From: CAYYMZ01 sp964473025 | Lineage (GTDB): Bacteria; Patescibacteriota; UBA1384; DTJR01 | Reading direction: 5' to 3' | Length of the DNA stretch: 32,036 nt | Assembly: GCA_964473025.1 (NCBI GenBank) | Contig: CAYYMZ010000010.1 | Span: 1 to 32,036 of the forward strand | In this document: one piece after another, positions 24,219-31,459 of the stretch | How the letters are laid out: the number at the start of each line of letters is the position of its first letter | How positions within the stretch are numbered: the first letter of the stretch is position 1 | The notes under the pieces: generated by a model | The model's database searches: none | What the model was told of the DNA's origin: nothing | Seen by the model: the letters and a program-made list of their open reading frames with translations, nothing else | Made by a program: the position numbers and the translations under genes

Positions 24219-24731
24219 TCAAATCGTAATCCGATCTTTCATTTTTGCAAAAGTTGCCGGACCGATGCCTTTAACGTTCTCGATTTCTTCGATCGAGTTG
24301 AATCCGCCATTTGCTTCGCGATAGTCAATTATTCTTTGCGCGTAAGTCGGGCCAATGCCGGGTAGAGCATCGAGCTCGCCAGCCGAAGCAGTATTGATAT
24401 TGATCTGGCCCGATACATCGCTAGATGACGTTTCAGCTCCGGCAACGGTACCATTTTTGGTTGTGGTCTTAACCGTCGTTGAAGATGAAGAAGATTTTTT
24501 CGCGTCGTCCAACGCTTTATTTAAATCCTCAATTTTTTTATTTAAATCGGTGACCTGGCTTTGCATTGCATTTGCATCTTGAAATGGATCACCCTTCGCC
24601 AAACTGTCCTGCTTATTTATTTGCCAAAACAAAACGAAGCTTCCGCCAAGAATTGCCACAACCAAAGCACCCAAACCAATATACTTAATCTTTTCGTATT
24701 TATCTTTTTTCGGCTCTTCTTTTTTCGCCAT
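24219..24731 (-). CDS. ComEA-like helix-hairpin-helix DNA-binding protein
   Basis: 170 residues. Basic N-terminus, one membrane segment (about 15-35), a short coiled coil (VTDLNKKIEDLNKALDDAKK), a Ser/Thr linker, and a C-terminal tandem helix-hairpin-helix (ININTASAGELDALPGIG and IENVKGIGPATFAKM) that binds double-stranded DNA. In competent bacteria ComEA receives incoming DNA at the membrane; CPR cells often carry competence parts, so DNA uptake is a reasonable inference, though no ComEC is in the window. The ATG at 24731 follows AAGGT; an upstream extension would overlap the divergent promoter. Confidence 0.87.
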   Translation of the reverse strand: MAKKEEPKKDKYEKIKYIGLGALVVAILGGSFVLFWQINKQDSLAKGDPFQDANAMQSQVTDLNKKIEDLNKALDDAKKSSSSSTTVKTTTKNGTVAGAETSSSDVSGQININTASAGELDALPGIGPTYAQRIIDYREANGGFNSIEEIENVKGIGPATFAKMKDRITI

Positions 24732-24735
24732 TACC

Positions 24736-24763
24736 TTGATTTTATCTGAAAACATAATACAAT
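24736..24763 (+). promoter_or_regulatory. Promoter of the third small-gene unit
   Basis: TTGATT at 24736-24741, 16-nt spacer, TACAAT at 24758-24763. It starts just 5 nt from the divergent ComEA-like start codon. A possible minus-strand -10 (TATTAT, 24759-24754) overlaps it, so the two promoters may interfere. Confidence 0.55.
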
Positions 24764-24788
24764 TGCAACTTACGCCACAAGACGCAAA

Positions 24789-24806
24789 ACGCGCCTCGGG
24801 GCGCGT
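24789..24806 (+). other. Hairpin in the 5' leader of the third unit
   Basis: A perfect 7-bp stem ACGCGCC/GGCGCGT with loop TCGG, located 25 nt upstream of the ATG at 24832 and just before the Shine-Dalgarno. No T-run follows, so it is not a terminator; it may protect the 5' end or modulate ribosome access. Confidence 0.55.
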
Positions 24807-24831
24807 ACAAACACAAAAAGGAGTCCTGAAG

Positions 24832-25200
24832 ATGAAAAGCCGAATTGATATGATCATGGAAGCGCTCTGGAGTTGCTGGAACAGTGCTAGTAGTATGCAC
24901 GAAGACGCTCATCTCGTGACAATCGGATACTTCGCTAAGAATTGCCCTATCCAGAATGCCGAGCTCGACCAAATTGGGGAAGAATTCTCGTCCGATGATT
25001 TGGCCGAAAGGATGGCGCCCGACGGAAACGATACGAATCGCATCAATTCCCATACGGACTTCGTGAGGTCAGCGGCGGAGTTCTTGGCAGCAAGTATCCT
25101 GCCAGGGACACTCACGTCGGTGGAAATCGGGATCAACTCCAGTCAAAGTAAGACTGGAAACGAATTCACCTTCGGCGTCACTTTCGCTGAGCCAATCTAG
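24832..25200 (+). CDS. Acidic small protein, function unknown, in own transcription unit
   Basis: 122 residues, unrecognised. The ATG at 24832 has AAAAAGGAG (24815-24823) at normal spacing; the frame is open upstream to 24736 but that part contains the promoter and hairpin. The protein is acidic (DQIGEEFSSDDLAERMAPDGND), with an N-terminal helix-like MKSRIDMIMEALWSCWN and a beta-like C-terminal stretch (SVEIGINSS...NEFTFGVTFAEPI). No signal peptide. GC-richer than recG and the ComEA-like gene on either side. It has a dedicated promoter, leader hairpin and terminator. Confidence 0.7.
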   Translation: MKSRIDMIMEALWSCWNSASSMHEDAHLVTIGYFAKNCPIQNAELDQIGEEFSSDDLAERMAPDGNDTNRINSHTDFVRSAAEFLAASILPGTLTSVEIGINSSQSKTGNEFTFGVTFAEPI

Positions 25201-25226
25201 GCCAATCACCTTTCGCTCTCTGCATG

Positions 25227-25260
25227 GGGTGGGCTCGTCAAACAGCCCACCCTTTCCTTT
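25227..25260 (+). terminator. Rho-independent terminator
   Basis: GGGTGGGCT (25227-25235) pairs perfectly with AGCCCACCC (25244-25252), then TTTCCTTT. It lies at the convergence with recG. Confidence 0.88.
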
Positions 25261-27343
25261 ATTCTAAATGCTTCGTTTCTAATTTCTCTTTAACTTTTTT
25301 AAACAGTTTCGGCATTTTTTCTAGCTTAGACAATAAATCATTTGCCGCACGCGATGCGTTTTGTAAAATTTTTGAATTTTCAAACCAAAGGGGATTTAAA
25401 CCCTCAAATCCCGATTGCGACGTGCCAAAAATCGCGCCGGGTCCGCGTTGGCGTAAATCCATTTCAGATAACTTAAAACCATCCGAATTTCGAACAAATG
25501 TTTTGAGCCGCTCGCGCGTTTTTTCATTCAGTTGCCTCTGTGTAAAAAGGAAGCAATACGATTGTATATTTGACCTCCCGACCCGGCCGCGGAATTGATG
25601 AAGTTGAGATAACCCGAACTGATCGGCCTCTTCAATCAGCATGACTGTCGCCGATGCCACATCAACGCCGACTTCTACCACCGAGGTCGAAACCAAAACA
25701 TCAAGCTTCCCCTCCTGCATACGCTGCATTTTATCTTCTTTGTCTGTGCCTTTCATCCGGCCGTGCAGCATCTCAATATTCCTTTTCCCCAATATTGTTT
25801 TTTGCAAGTTTTTGATTTCCGCCTCGACTGCTTTGCGCCCCGTTTCGTCAAATAGTGTCTCACTAAAATATTCTTTTTCTTCAATCAGCGGACAAACAAC
25901 AAAGGCCTGCTGGCCGAGCCCTATCAAGTTATTTATAAATTGATAAGAATCCGCTCTTTTCTCATCCGGGATTAAATACGTTTTTATCGGCAACCGCCCG
26001 ATCGGTTTGGTTTTAATTGTCGAAATATCGAGATTGCCAAAAACAATATGGGCAAGAGTGCGCGGGATGGGTGTAGCAGAAAGTGAAAGAAGATGCGGGC
26101 GCCGCCCAGAGGGCTCTGCCCGGCGGGACTTTGAATTTGGTGCTTGGAGAAGCGCCTCTCTCTGCTCAACACCAAATCGGTGTTGCTCATCAACAATAAC
26201 CAAAGCCAATTTTGGAATTTGAATATCTTTTTGAATAATAGCGTGAGTACCAATAACCAGATCCGCTTCTTTAATTTTTTGATTGATGTCTTTGGTCCGG
26301 CTCGCAGAAGTTAAAAGAACAATTTTTGAGTCATGCGGCATCAATTTTTTTGCCGTCTCGAAATGTTGGCGCGCCAAAATCAGAGTTGGTGCCAAGTAGG
26401 CAACTTTGTACCCCGATTTAATAACAAGGTGCGCCCCCGCGAGAGCAACAACGGTTTTACCGCTCCCCACATCGCCCTGTAGCAACCGGCTCATTGGATA
26501 TGTTTTTTTAAAGTCATCCGCAATATCGACAATCACTTTTTTCTGATCGGAAGTTAAAGCAAATGGCAGAGATGAAATAAAGCCGGACAAAGCTTTGGGA
26601 TCGGTTTTTATTTTAAACGATGATTTTTTTTGATTGAGATTTTTCAAATATAAATTGGTCAAAATAAAAATCGATAATTCGTCAAAATTAAATCTTTCCT
26701 TAGCACTCTCAAAACTTTTCTTATCGCGGGGAAAATGAAGATTTCTAAGGGCGGTTTTTTGTCCTATCAAACCGAATTTTTTCGCCACACGATCGGTAAT
26801 AATTTCAGGCAATTGATAGCCGGCATCAAAGGCGTGGCGGACGGTTCTTTGAATTTGTTTTGAGCTTAGCCCTTCGGTTAGACAATAAATCGGAATGATT
26901 CCCGGCTCTTCGAAAATTTCGGGGCTGACCATTGTCACTTCTTTTGTAAAATGGCTGTATTCAACCGTACCGTAAAAAACGTATTTTTTGTTTTTAAAAA
27001 AATTTCTCAAATACGGTTGATGAAACCAAACCACGCGGATGCGACCCATCTGGTCAGAAAGTTTTGCCGACGTAATCCAAATTCTACGGCGAGGAGTTTT
27101 AATGATTTTTAATTCTTCCACATCGGCAAAGACCAAAACTTTTTGTCCTTCGGATTTTAGCGCTTTGTCAATTGAAACAGGGCAGGATAAATCAACAACC
27201 GTCCGCGGTGCAAAACGCAATAAGTCCTCAACCGTTTTAATCTTGAGGTGCAAAAAGAGAGCGGCCGATTTTAAGCCAACGTACGGAATATGAGATATTG
27301 GATCGGCGATATTAAGGTTTCTTGCCGATGTTTTTGAGGACAT
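25259..27343 (-). CDS. recG: ATP-dependent DNA helicase RecG with an internal repeat insertion
   Basis: 694 residues, the family's usual length. It remodels stalled replication forks and recombination intermediates. An N-terminal wedge/OB region (about 60-150) precedes the helicase core: P-loop GDVGSGKT (290-297), DEQH box (385-388) with the RecG-typical RFGVEQREAL, SATPIPRTL (422-430), LHGRMKGTDKEDKM, and STSVVEVGVDVASATVM with the QFRGRVGRS motif. About 16 residues (401-416, NSKSRRAEPSGRRP region) are extra between RFGVEQREALL and PHLLSLSATP; their DNA is a hairpin-forming GC-rich element. The frame is intact. The start overlaps the end of ruvA by 32 nt in another frame. Confidence 0.95.
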   Translation of the reverse strand: MSSKTSARNLNIADPISHIPYVGLKSAALFLHLKIKTVEDLLRFAPRTVVDLSCPVSIDKALKSEGQKVLVFADVEELKIIKTPRRRIWITSAKLSDQMGRIRVVWFHQPYLRNFFKNKKYVFYGTVEYSHFTKEVTMVSPEIFEEPGIIPIYCLTEGLSSKQIQRTVRHAFDAGYQLPEIITDRVAKKFGLIGQKTALRNLHFPRDKKSFESAKERFNFDELSIFILTNLYLKNLNQKKSSFKIKTDPKALSGFISSLPFALTSDQKKVIVDIADDFKKTYPMSRLLQGDVGSGKTVVALAGAHLVIKSGYKVAYLAPTLILARQHFETAKKLMPHDSKIVLLTSASRTKDINQKIKEADLVIGTHAIIQKDIQIPKLALVIVDEQHRFGVEQREALLQAPNSKSRRAEPSGRRPHLLSLSATPIPRTLAHIVFGNLDISTIKTKPIGRLPIKTYLIPDEKRADSYQFINNLIGLGQQAFVVCPLIEEKEYFSETLFDETGRKAVEAEIKNLQKTILGKRNIEMLHGRMKGTDKEDKMQRMQEGKLDVLVSTSVVEVGVDVASATVMLIEEADQFGLSQLHQFRGRVGRSNIQSYCFLFTQRQLNEKTRERLKTFVRNSDGFKLSEMDLRQRGPGAIFGTSQSGFEGLNPLWFENSKILQNASRAANDLLSKLEKMPKLFKKVKEKLETKHLE
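26096..26143. repeat. Palindromic GC-rich insertion in frame in recG
   Basis: CCGCC (26102-26106) pairs with GGCGG (26122-26126), and CAGAG (26107-26111) with CTCTG (26114-26118), with a CCC bulge. The segment codes for about 16 residues between the DEQH box and motif III, where RecG proteins normally have only a few, and it is more GC-rich than the rest of the gene. Confidence 0.6.
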
Positions 27344-27872
27344 ACTTTACCTTATCTTGAACAGATGTAATATTTGCGGGAAGTTTTGCAAGGTAGGGGA
27401 GAATCTCGCTTTTTTTATAACCTAAGGTAACCATTGCCTCAACCGTTTCGTCATCTTGCGGCAGTAGAAAACTGCCCTTGTCCCCTGAAACAACTTTGCT
27501 CTTTAGCTCAACAATAATTTTAGCGGCCACTTTATTGCCAATGCCGGGGATGGATTTGAAAACAGACAAATCGCTCTGCGCAATTGATTGTAAAATTCTT
27601 TCTTTGCCTAACGCACAAACTAAAGACAGGGCGGCTTTTGGACCAACGCCGTTAACCGAAAGTAAAAGCTCAAAAATTTCCAGCTCCTCGGCTTTTAAAA
27701 ATCCATATATATTGCTCGTATCTTCGCGGACTTGATGAAAACAAAAAAGTGCAAGTTTATCATGACCCAAAAGAGTAGGCGAAACATAGACCTTATAGCC
27801 GACTCCAGCAGTATCAATAATCACATAATTTGCTCCGCGATAAACGACGTTCCCCTTAATATAACCGATCAT
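27312..27872 (-). CDS. ruvA: Holliday junction DNA helicase subunit RuvA
   Basis: 186 residues. RuvA binds Holliday junctions as a tetramer and loads RuvB. The OB-fold N-terminus (MIGYIKGNVVYRG..., VGYKVYVS), two helix-hairpin-helix motifs (LLSVNGVGPKAALSL and FKSIPGIGNKVAAKIIVELK) and a small C-terminal domain (VEAMVTLGYKKSEI) are all present. It overlaps the upstream ROK gene by 4 nt (ATGA) and the downstream recG by 32 nt, forming a tight recombination operon. RuvB and RuvC are not in the window. Confidence 0.96.
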   Translation of the reverse strand: MIGYIKGNVVYRGANYVIIDTAGVGYKVYVSPTLLGHDKLALFCFHQVREDTSNIYGFLKAEELEIFELLLSVNGVGPKAALSLVCALGKERILQSIAQSDLSVFKSIPGIGNKVAAKIIVELKSKVVSGDKGSFLLPQDDETVEAMVTLGYKKSEILPYLAKLPANITSVQDKVKYVLKNIGKKP

Positions 27873-28726
27873 TTGACCACCTTTTGCGATTGATTGTAAG
27901 CCGCGATTGCCGCTCCCAGTGCTGTGGATGTTTTGCCGAGATTTGATTTTTCCGTTTTAACCCCCAGGTCGGCAAAGGCGGTTTTAAACAACGAATAGTT
28001 TTCCAAAATGTCGCCCGAAATTATGAAGAGCTCCGGGTCGAGAAGCAGTTTTACATTGTATAGTCCGGTCAATAAACTTTCTTTTAAATCGCGCACAATT
28101 TGCTGATTTACCAGTTTGGAAGTGGGATTTTCCCTTAAAATCTGATAAACCGACTTGCCGGTTAACGCCTCAATCCCCTCACCCTGCACTAAACCACCAA
28201 ACTCACCGACGCTATTTCTTTTTTCCCGCGTGATATCAACAATCAAGTGCGCGATTTCCCCTGCCGCATTATTTGATCCGCGGTAAATTTTGCCATTTAT
28301 TAAAAACGAGGCGGCAACATCGCGGCCAATTTCAACCAAAACAGCGTTTTTTGCCTCTTTCGCCGCACCAAAGGCCTGTTCCGCTAAAAGCGAACAAAAA
28401 TTTCTTCTAAAAACAAATATTGGCAACGTTATGCGTTTGGATAAAAGCTGATAAATATTGGAACCTTTAAGCTCTTCAATCGAACAATCATAAACTTTTT
28501 TTCCGTTGCCCTCAAAGGTGGCGGGAATTGCAAAACCAACCGCATAGGCCTTGTGATACCCGGGTAAAGACGTAATGGTTTTTTCCACTTTAACCATAAA
28601 CGATTCTTTGCCCATTTTGCCGGGGTAGGGTCTTTCCTGACGTTCTAAAATATTAAATTCTTCGTCAGTTAAAACCGCTTCAATTCCCCCCAAACCCAAA
28701 CTCGCTCCGACAATTAATCCCTTCAT
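27869..28726 (-). CDS. ROK-family protein, probably catalytically inactive
   Basis: 285 residues with the ROK fold signature: an N-terminal LIVGASLGLGGIEAVLTD, FAIPATFEG, LLAEQAFGAAKEA and FLINGKIYRGSNNAAGEIAHLIVD. Active kinases of this family have a DxGGT phosphate motif, an ENDAN-like segment holding the catalytic Asp, a GTGxGGG loop and a CxCG zinc knuckle. Here the first reads GASLGLGG, the ENDAN position reads FRRNF (Arg108 in place of Asp), the loop reads EIGRDVAAS, and no zinc Cys are seen. A regulatory or structural role is inferred. GGAG precedes the ATG at 28726; the stop overlaps the ruvA start by 4 nt, so the genes are coupled. Confidence 0.8.
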   Translation of the reverse strand: MKGLIVGASLGLGGIEAVLTDEEFNILERQERPYPGKMGKESFMVKVEKTITSLPGYHKAYAVGFAIPATFEGNGKKVYDCSIEELKGSNIYQLLSKRITLPIFVFRRNFCSLLAEQAFGAAKEAKNAVLVEIGRDVAASFLINGKIYRGSNNAAGEIAHLIVDITREKRNSVGEFGGLVQGEGIEALTGKSVYQILRENPTSKLVNQQIVRDLKESLLTGLYNVKLLLDPELFIISGDILENYSLFKTAFADLGVKTEKSNLGKTSTALGAAIAAYNQSQKVVK

Positions 28727-28728
28727 TT

Positions 28729-30486
28729 TTACTCCGTAACTTTATACAACACTATCGAGGCGTCTTCTGCAACTTTACCAACCCCCACTGCCGCAAAATA
28801 TTCTTCGCCCTTGCGGACAAATTCTTCGTTGTGGGTTGTTTTATCGATGGTAAAATATTTGATGTTCAATTTTGCCCAATTTGCCCGTGCTAAATCCCAG
28901 TTTAAATCATCTCCACCTAGACCATCCAAATTAATTGCCAAAAGATGGCTGACACCGGGGAGATTGGCATATCTGGCATTATATGTTTCGTGGACTCTGC
29001 GCCCGAGGTAGCCGGAAATTAATTTTTTACAGTGGAATGTTTGATAATATTCGTCACGTGTTGTCGGGCTTAAAGACAAAACGGCAAAGTCACCAGAGTC
29101 GTTTTTGATGGTTTCTAAAATGCTTGAGTGCGGCAGGAAATCCACTTTCATCTCACCGCTGTAATATTCGCACCCCACCAAAATGGCCGCCGGAATAATC
29201 AGACAATATATTAAATATGATCTTTTTTCCTTAAAGAAATTGATTATGGCAGAGATAAAAAATCCTGCTAAAACGGCCAAGCCAAAATAGGCAATAACAA
29301 TAAAGCGCGTCGGTACAACGCCGAAGTTAAACCCCGGTAAACCCTGCAAATAAAAGAAGGGGAAATCAATTGAATAAAAAACCTCGTGCCGAATTTGCGG
29401 ATGAGGTCCGAAAGTAAGAATCATTCCGGCAAGCGCCAAAAGGGCATAAAATAATTTCTCGATAAAGTTCTTTTTAAACAAAATCAATGCGAGAGTTGCA
29501 AAACCAAGCGCTGAGTAACCAAGGGTAATGACATTTTCCCTATACCCACCGACCATCTCAAGCACCATTTTGTAGTTTGGATTGCCAAGCAGGGGGTTTA
29601 GGGGATTTTGGCCAAACATAATTGCCAAATCGCCGTTGTTATAAGTTGGCTCCATCGCGTTTTTTACATTAAATGTTGAAACAAGATTAAAAAACGGAAG
29701 GACAAAAATCACGCCATATAACCCCAAAAAAATCAGCAAATAATATAGTTTTTGGCGCGTGAATAATTTTTTATTATAAGTTATTAGATGTTGTAAAAAG
29801 ATAAATAGCAGAATAATTGCGCTGTAAAAAAGTAATTGCAAGTCAAGGTAAGATTGCAGAACCAAAAATACCGAGAATAAAACCGGATTTAGAAAACTTT
29901 CCTCCTGCAGGGATTTGATAAAAAATAAAGTAATTAATGGAAAAAGCCAAAGCAGAGCCAGGTTATAATGACCCGCCATCAGGTGGCTAAAAACATATGG
30001 AGAAAACCCGAAAATGACTCCGGGGACTATGCCTGCCAACCTGTTCTTGGTTAAATAGCCAACCAAGACGCTCATCCCCAGTGCCGAGGCAACGATTGAT
30101 CCAATCGTTATGATATTCAAGGTTTCAATCAGGTTAAAAAACGGTTGCAGGGGAATTGAGATTAAACCGCTTGTAAAAGTGTAAGTTACCAGGGAGAGAT
30201 TAACCTGATTCGGATAATAAACCAAGTTCGTCAAGAAGGGGTTTTGTAAATGCAAAACGGTGTTTTTTGTAACCCAAAAATTCCAGAGAAACATCGGCCC
30301 ATCGGTAAAGTCACTTTGGCCGATAATCGCTTTCGAAAAATTTTGGACTAATGGCCAGGTAAAATAGATGGCAAGAGCAAGATAGAACAAACCGAGGAGA
30401 ATCCAAAAATAAACCTGTTTTCGTCTTTGAAAATGGTTTTTGATGATTTGAAGAAATGGATAAATTTCGGTTTTATTTTGAGCCAT
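28729..30486 (-). CDS. Multi-pass membrane protein, GT-C glycosyltransferase-like
   Basis: 585 residues from the ATG at 30486. Twelve or so hydrophobic helices are followed by a soluble C-terminal region from about residue 445 (SSILETIKNDSGDFAVLSLSP...). The first extracytoplasmic loop has Asp residues (IIGQSDFTDGPMFLWNFW), as in GT-C enzymes that use lipid-linked sugars, and the overall layout resembles YfhO/PMT-like membrane proteins. Donor and acceptor are unknown. An in-frame upstream extension to 30588 exists, but it runs through a perfect hairpin and encodes no family sequence. Downstream genes start 2 nt after the stop, so this may head the ROK-ruvA-recG transcript. Confidence 0.65.
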   Translation of the reverse strand: MAQNKTEIYPFLQIIKNHFQRRKQVYFWILLGLFYLALAIYFTWPLVQNFSKAIIGQSDFTDGPMFLWNFWVTKNTVLHLQNPFLTNLVYYPNQVNLSLVTYTFTSGLISIPLQPFFNLIETLNIITIGSIVASALGMSVLVGYLTKNRLAGIVPGVIFGFSPYVFSHLMAGHYNLALLWLFPLITLFFIKSLQEESFLNPVLFSVFLVLQSYLDLQLLFYSAIILLFIFLQHLITYNKKLFTRQKLYYLLIFLGLYGVIFVLPFFNLVSTFNVKNAMEPTYNNGDLAIMFGQNPLNPLLGNPNYKMVLEMVGGYRENVITLGYSALGFATLALILFKKNFIEKLFYALLALAGMILTFGPHPQIRHEVFYSIDFPFFYLQGLPGFNFGVVPTRFIVIAYFGLAVLAGFFISAIINFFKEKRSYLIYCLIIPAAILVGCEYYSGEMKVDFLPHSSILETIKNDSGDFAVLSLSPTTRDEYYQTFHCKKLISGYLGRRVHETYNARYANLPGVSHLLAINLDGLGGDDLNWDLARANWAKLNIKYFTIDKTTHNEEFVRKGEEYFAAVGVGKVAEDASIVLYKVTE

Positions 30487-30505
30487 ATCGCAGGACTCAT
30501 TGTAG

Positions 30506-30538
30506 CCCCCACACCCTTGATTGGCAAGGGTGTGGGGG
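30506..30538. repeat. Perfect 14-bp hairpin upstream of the membrane protein gene
   Basis: CCCCCACACCCTTG (30506-30519) and CAAGGGTGTGGGGG (30525-30538) pair perfectly around a 5-nt loop. No T-run follows on either strand, so it is not a standard terminator. It lies 20 nt before the ATG of the minus-strand gene and within its probable leader. Confidence 0.75.
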
Positions 30539-30546
30539 TGTTGGGA

Positions 30547-30575
30547 TTGACATTCGGGCCATTTTATGGTATATT
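30547..30575 (+). promoter_or_regulatory. Promoter of the fourth small-gene unit
   Basis: TTGACA at 30547-30552, 17-nt spacer, TATATT at 30570-30575. The predicted start of transcription is near 30582, leaving a leader of about 84 nt before the GTG at 30666. Confidence 0.7.
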
Positions 30576-30588
30576 GATTAGCTTGCAA
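30561..30588 (-). promoter_or_regulatory. Possible promoter of the membrane protein-recG run
   Basis: On the minus strand TTGCAA (30588-30583), 16-nt spacer, TAAAAT (30566-30561). It overlaps the + strand promoter face to face, so the two units may compete for polymerase. Confidence 0.4.
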
Positions 30589-30665
30589 AGGAGAGATTTT
30601 TTCTCTGGAGCAACGAGGTTTTTAGTTGACATAATAACACCCCATATGGGGAAGGAGTGATACTA

Positions 30666-30851
30666 GTGCGCTACCTTATCGCAGGATTGGTCCTGTTCTT
30701 CGCGGGACTACTGATGGCATTCGTCCCATACTGGATGGGAACCGCCACGCCCCCACGCTTCCCGATTGACCAGATAGACAAGTATGTCATCGGGGGATTC
30801 GTGGTCATGGCCCTAGGTGGTCTCCTCATGTTCAAAGCAATGAGAGAATAG
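30666..30851 (+). CDS. Small two-helix membrane protein, unknown function
   Basis: 61 residues with two hydrophobic helices (about 3-25 and 43-57) joined by a loop rich in Pro and acidic residues (TPPRFPIDQIDKY). The GTG at 30666 is chosen because GGAAGGAG (30650-30657) has 8-nt spacing to it, while the GTG at 30657 overlaps that site. A CCCCATATGGGG palindrome (30640-30651) abuts the Shine-Dalgarno. GC-rich composition and strong expression signals match the other small units. It is followed after 51 nt by the cupin gene, with which it is probably co-transcribed. Confidence 0.65.
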   Translation: MRYLIAGLVLFFAGLLMAFVPYWMGTATPPRFPIDQIDKYVIGGFVVMALGGLLMFKAMRE

Positions 30852-30902
30852 CTCAACGTCCAAACCAGCCGTAGGCGGAAAAATGAAAGGGAGGTGGTCA
30901 GG

Positions 30903-31340
30903 ATGGCGCTACCCGCCCTCTTGATCAGAAAGTCGTCCGCTAGCATTGACCCGCAGCTCCAGCCGGGAGCGCGTGGAGCTCGCAAGCAAGTCGTTACCAA
31001 ACTCTACGAGAGCAAGGAGCGTCTCGCAGGCGAGGTATTCTGGAACTCTCCCGTAGAGGATGAGAAGTGCCCCGTCATGGTAGCGGACAACCTGGAGGTG
31101 GCAACGTTTAACGAAGTCACCGGCCAGGATCGCCACTCTCACGGGAAGGCCCGTGAGATTTACATCGTGCTTGACGGCACGATGTACATGGAGGTCGCAG
31201 GCGAAACCTACGGCCTCGGGGCCGGGGACATGATCATCATCAACCCCGGCATGGCACATGAGGTCCTTAGGCAGGGGAGCTTCCTCTGCCGCGTCATCAC
31301 CCCCGACTGCGGGGGACCGGCGGATAAGTTCCCCGCCTAG
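30903..31340 (+). CDS. Single-domain cupin protein
   Basis: 145 residues. Start chosen at the ATG 30903, preceded by AGGGAGGT (30888-30895). Cupin motif 1 reads GQDRHSHGKAREIYIVLDG (H-x-H, x4, E, x6, G) and motif 2 reads GDMIIINPGMAH; together they supply the metal-binding His/His/Glu/His set. Enzymatic role is unknown, as small cupins include isomerases, dioxygenases and sugar-binding proteins. The first 40 residues are basic and Ala/Arg-rich. No signal peptide. It is the only member of the small GC-rich units with a recognisable family. Confidence 0.87.
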   Translation: MALPALLIRKSSASIDPQLQPGARGARKQVVTKLYESKERLAGEVFWNSPVEDEKCPVMVADNLEVATFNEVTGQDRHSHGKAREIYIVLDGTMYMEVAGETYGLGAGDMIIINPGMAHEVLRQGSFLCRVITPDCGGPADKFPA

Positions 31341-31348
31341 CCCACCCT

Positions 31349-31459
31349 GGTGCCGATTCACAAGACGGCACCCACGAACTACGTTTACCATGGCTCCGGC
31401 CGGTTTTATCCCGCGCCGGGGCCATCCCCAACTAACCGCTAACAAGCGGTTTTTTTATT
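31349..31459 (+). terminator. Three successive stem-loops, the last a rho-independent terminator
   Basis: Stem 1: GGTGCCG/CGGCACC (31349-31372). Stem 2: ATGGCTCCGGC/GCCGGGGCCAT (31390-31425, one G-T pair). Stem 3: AACCGCT/AGCGGTT (31434-31451) followed by a T-run, a typical terminator. The last one closes the cupin unit against the convergent epimerase gene. Confidence 0.8.

Noticed and set aside
30487..30588. N-terminal extension of the GT-C-like protein
   Set aside because: It would translate the perfect hairpin; no ribosome site at 30588 and no hydrophobic or family sequence in it.
30427..30660. Plus-strand ORF of 77 residues
   Set aside because: It crosses the 14-bp hairpin, the promoter and the start of the opposing membrane protein; no ribosome site.
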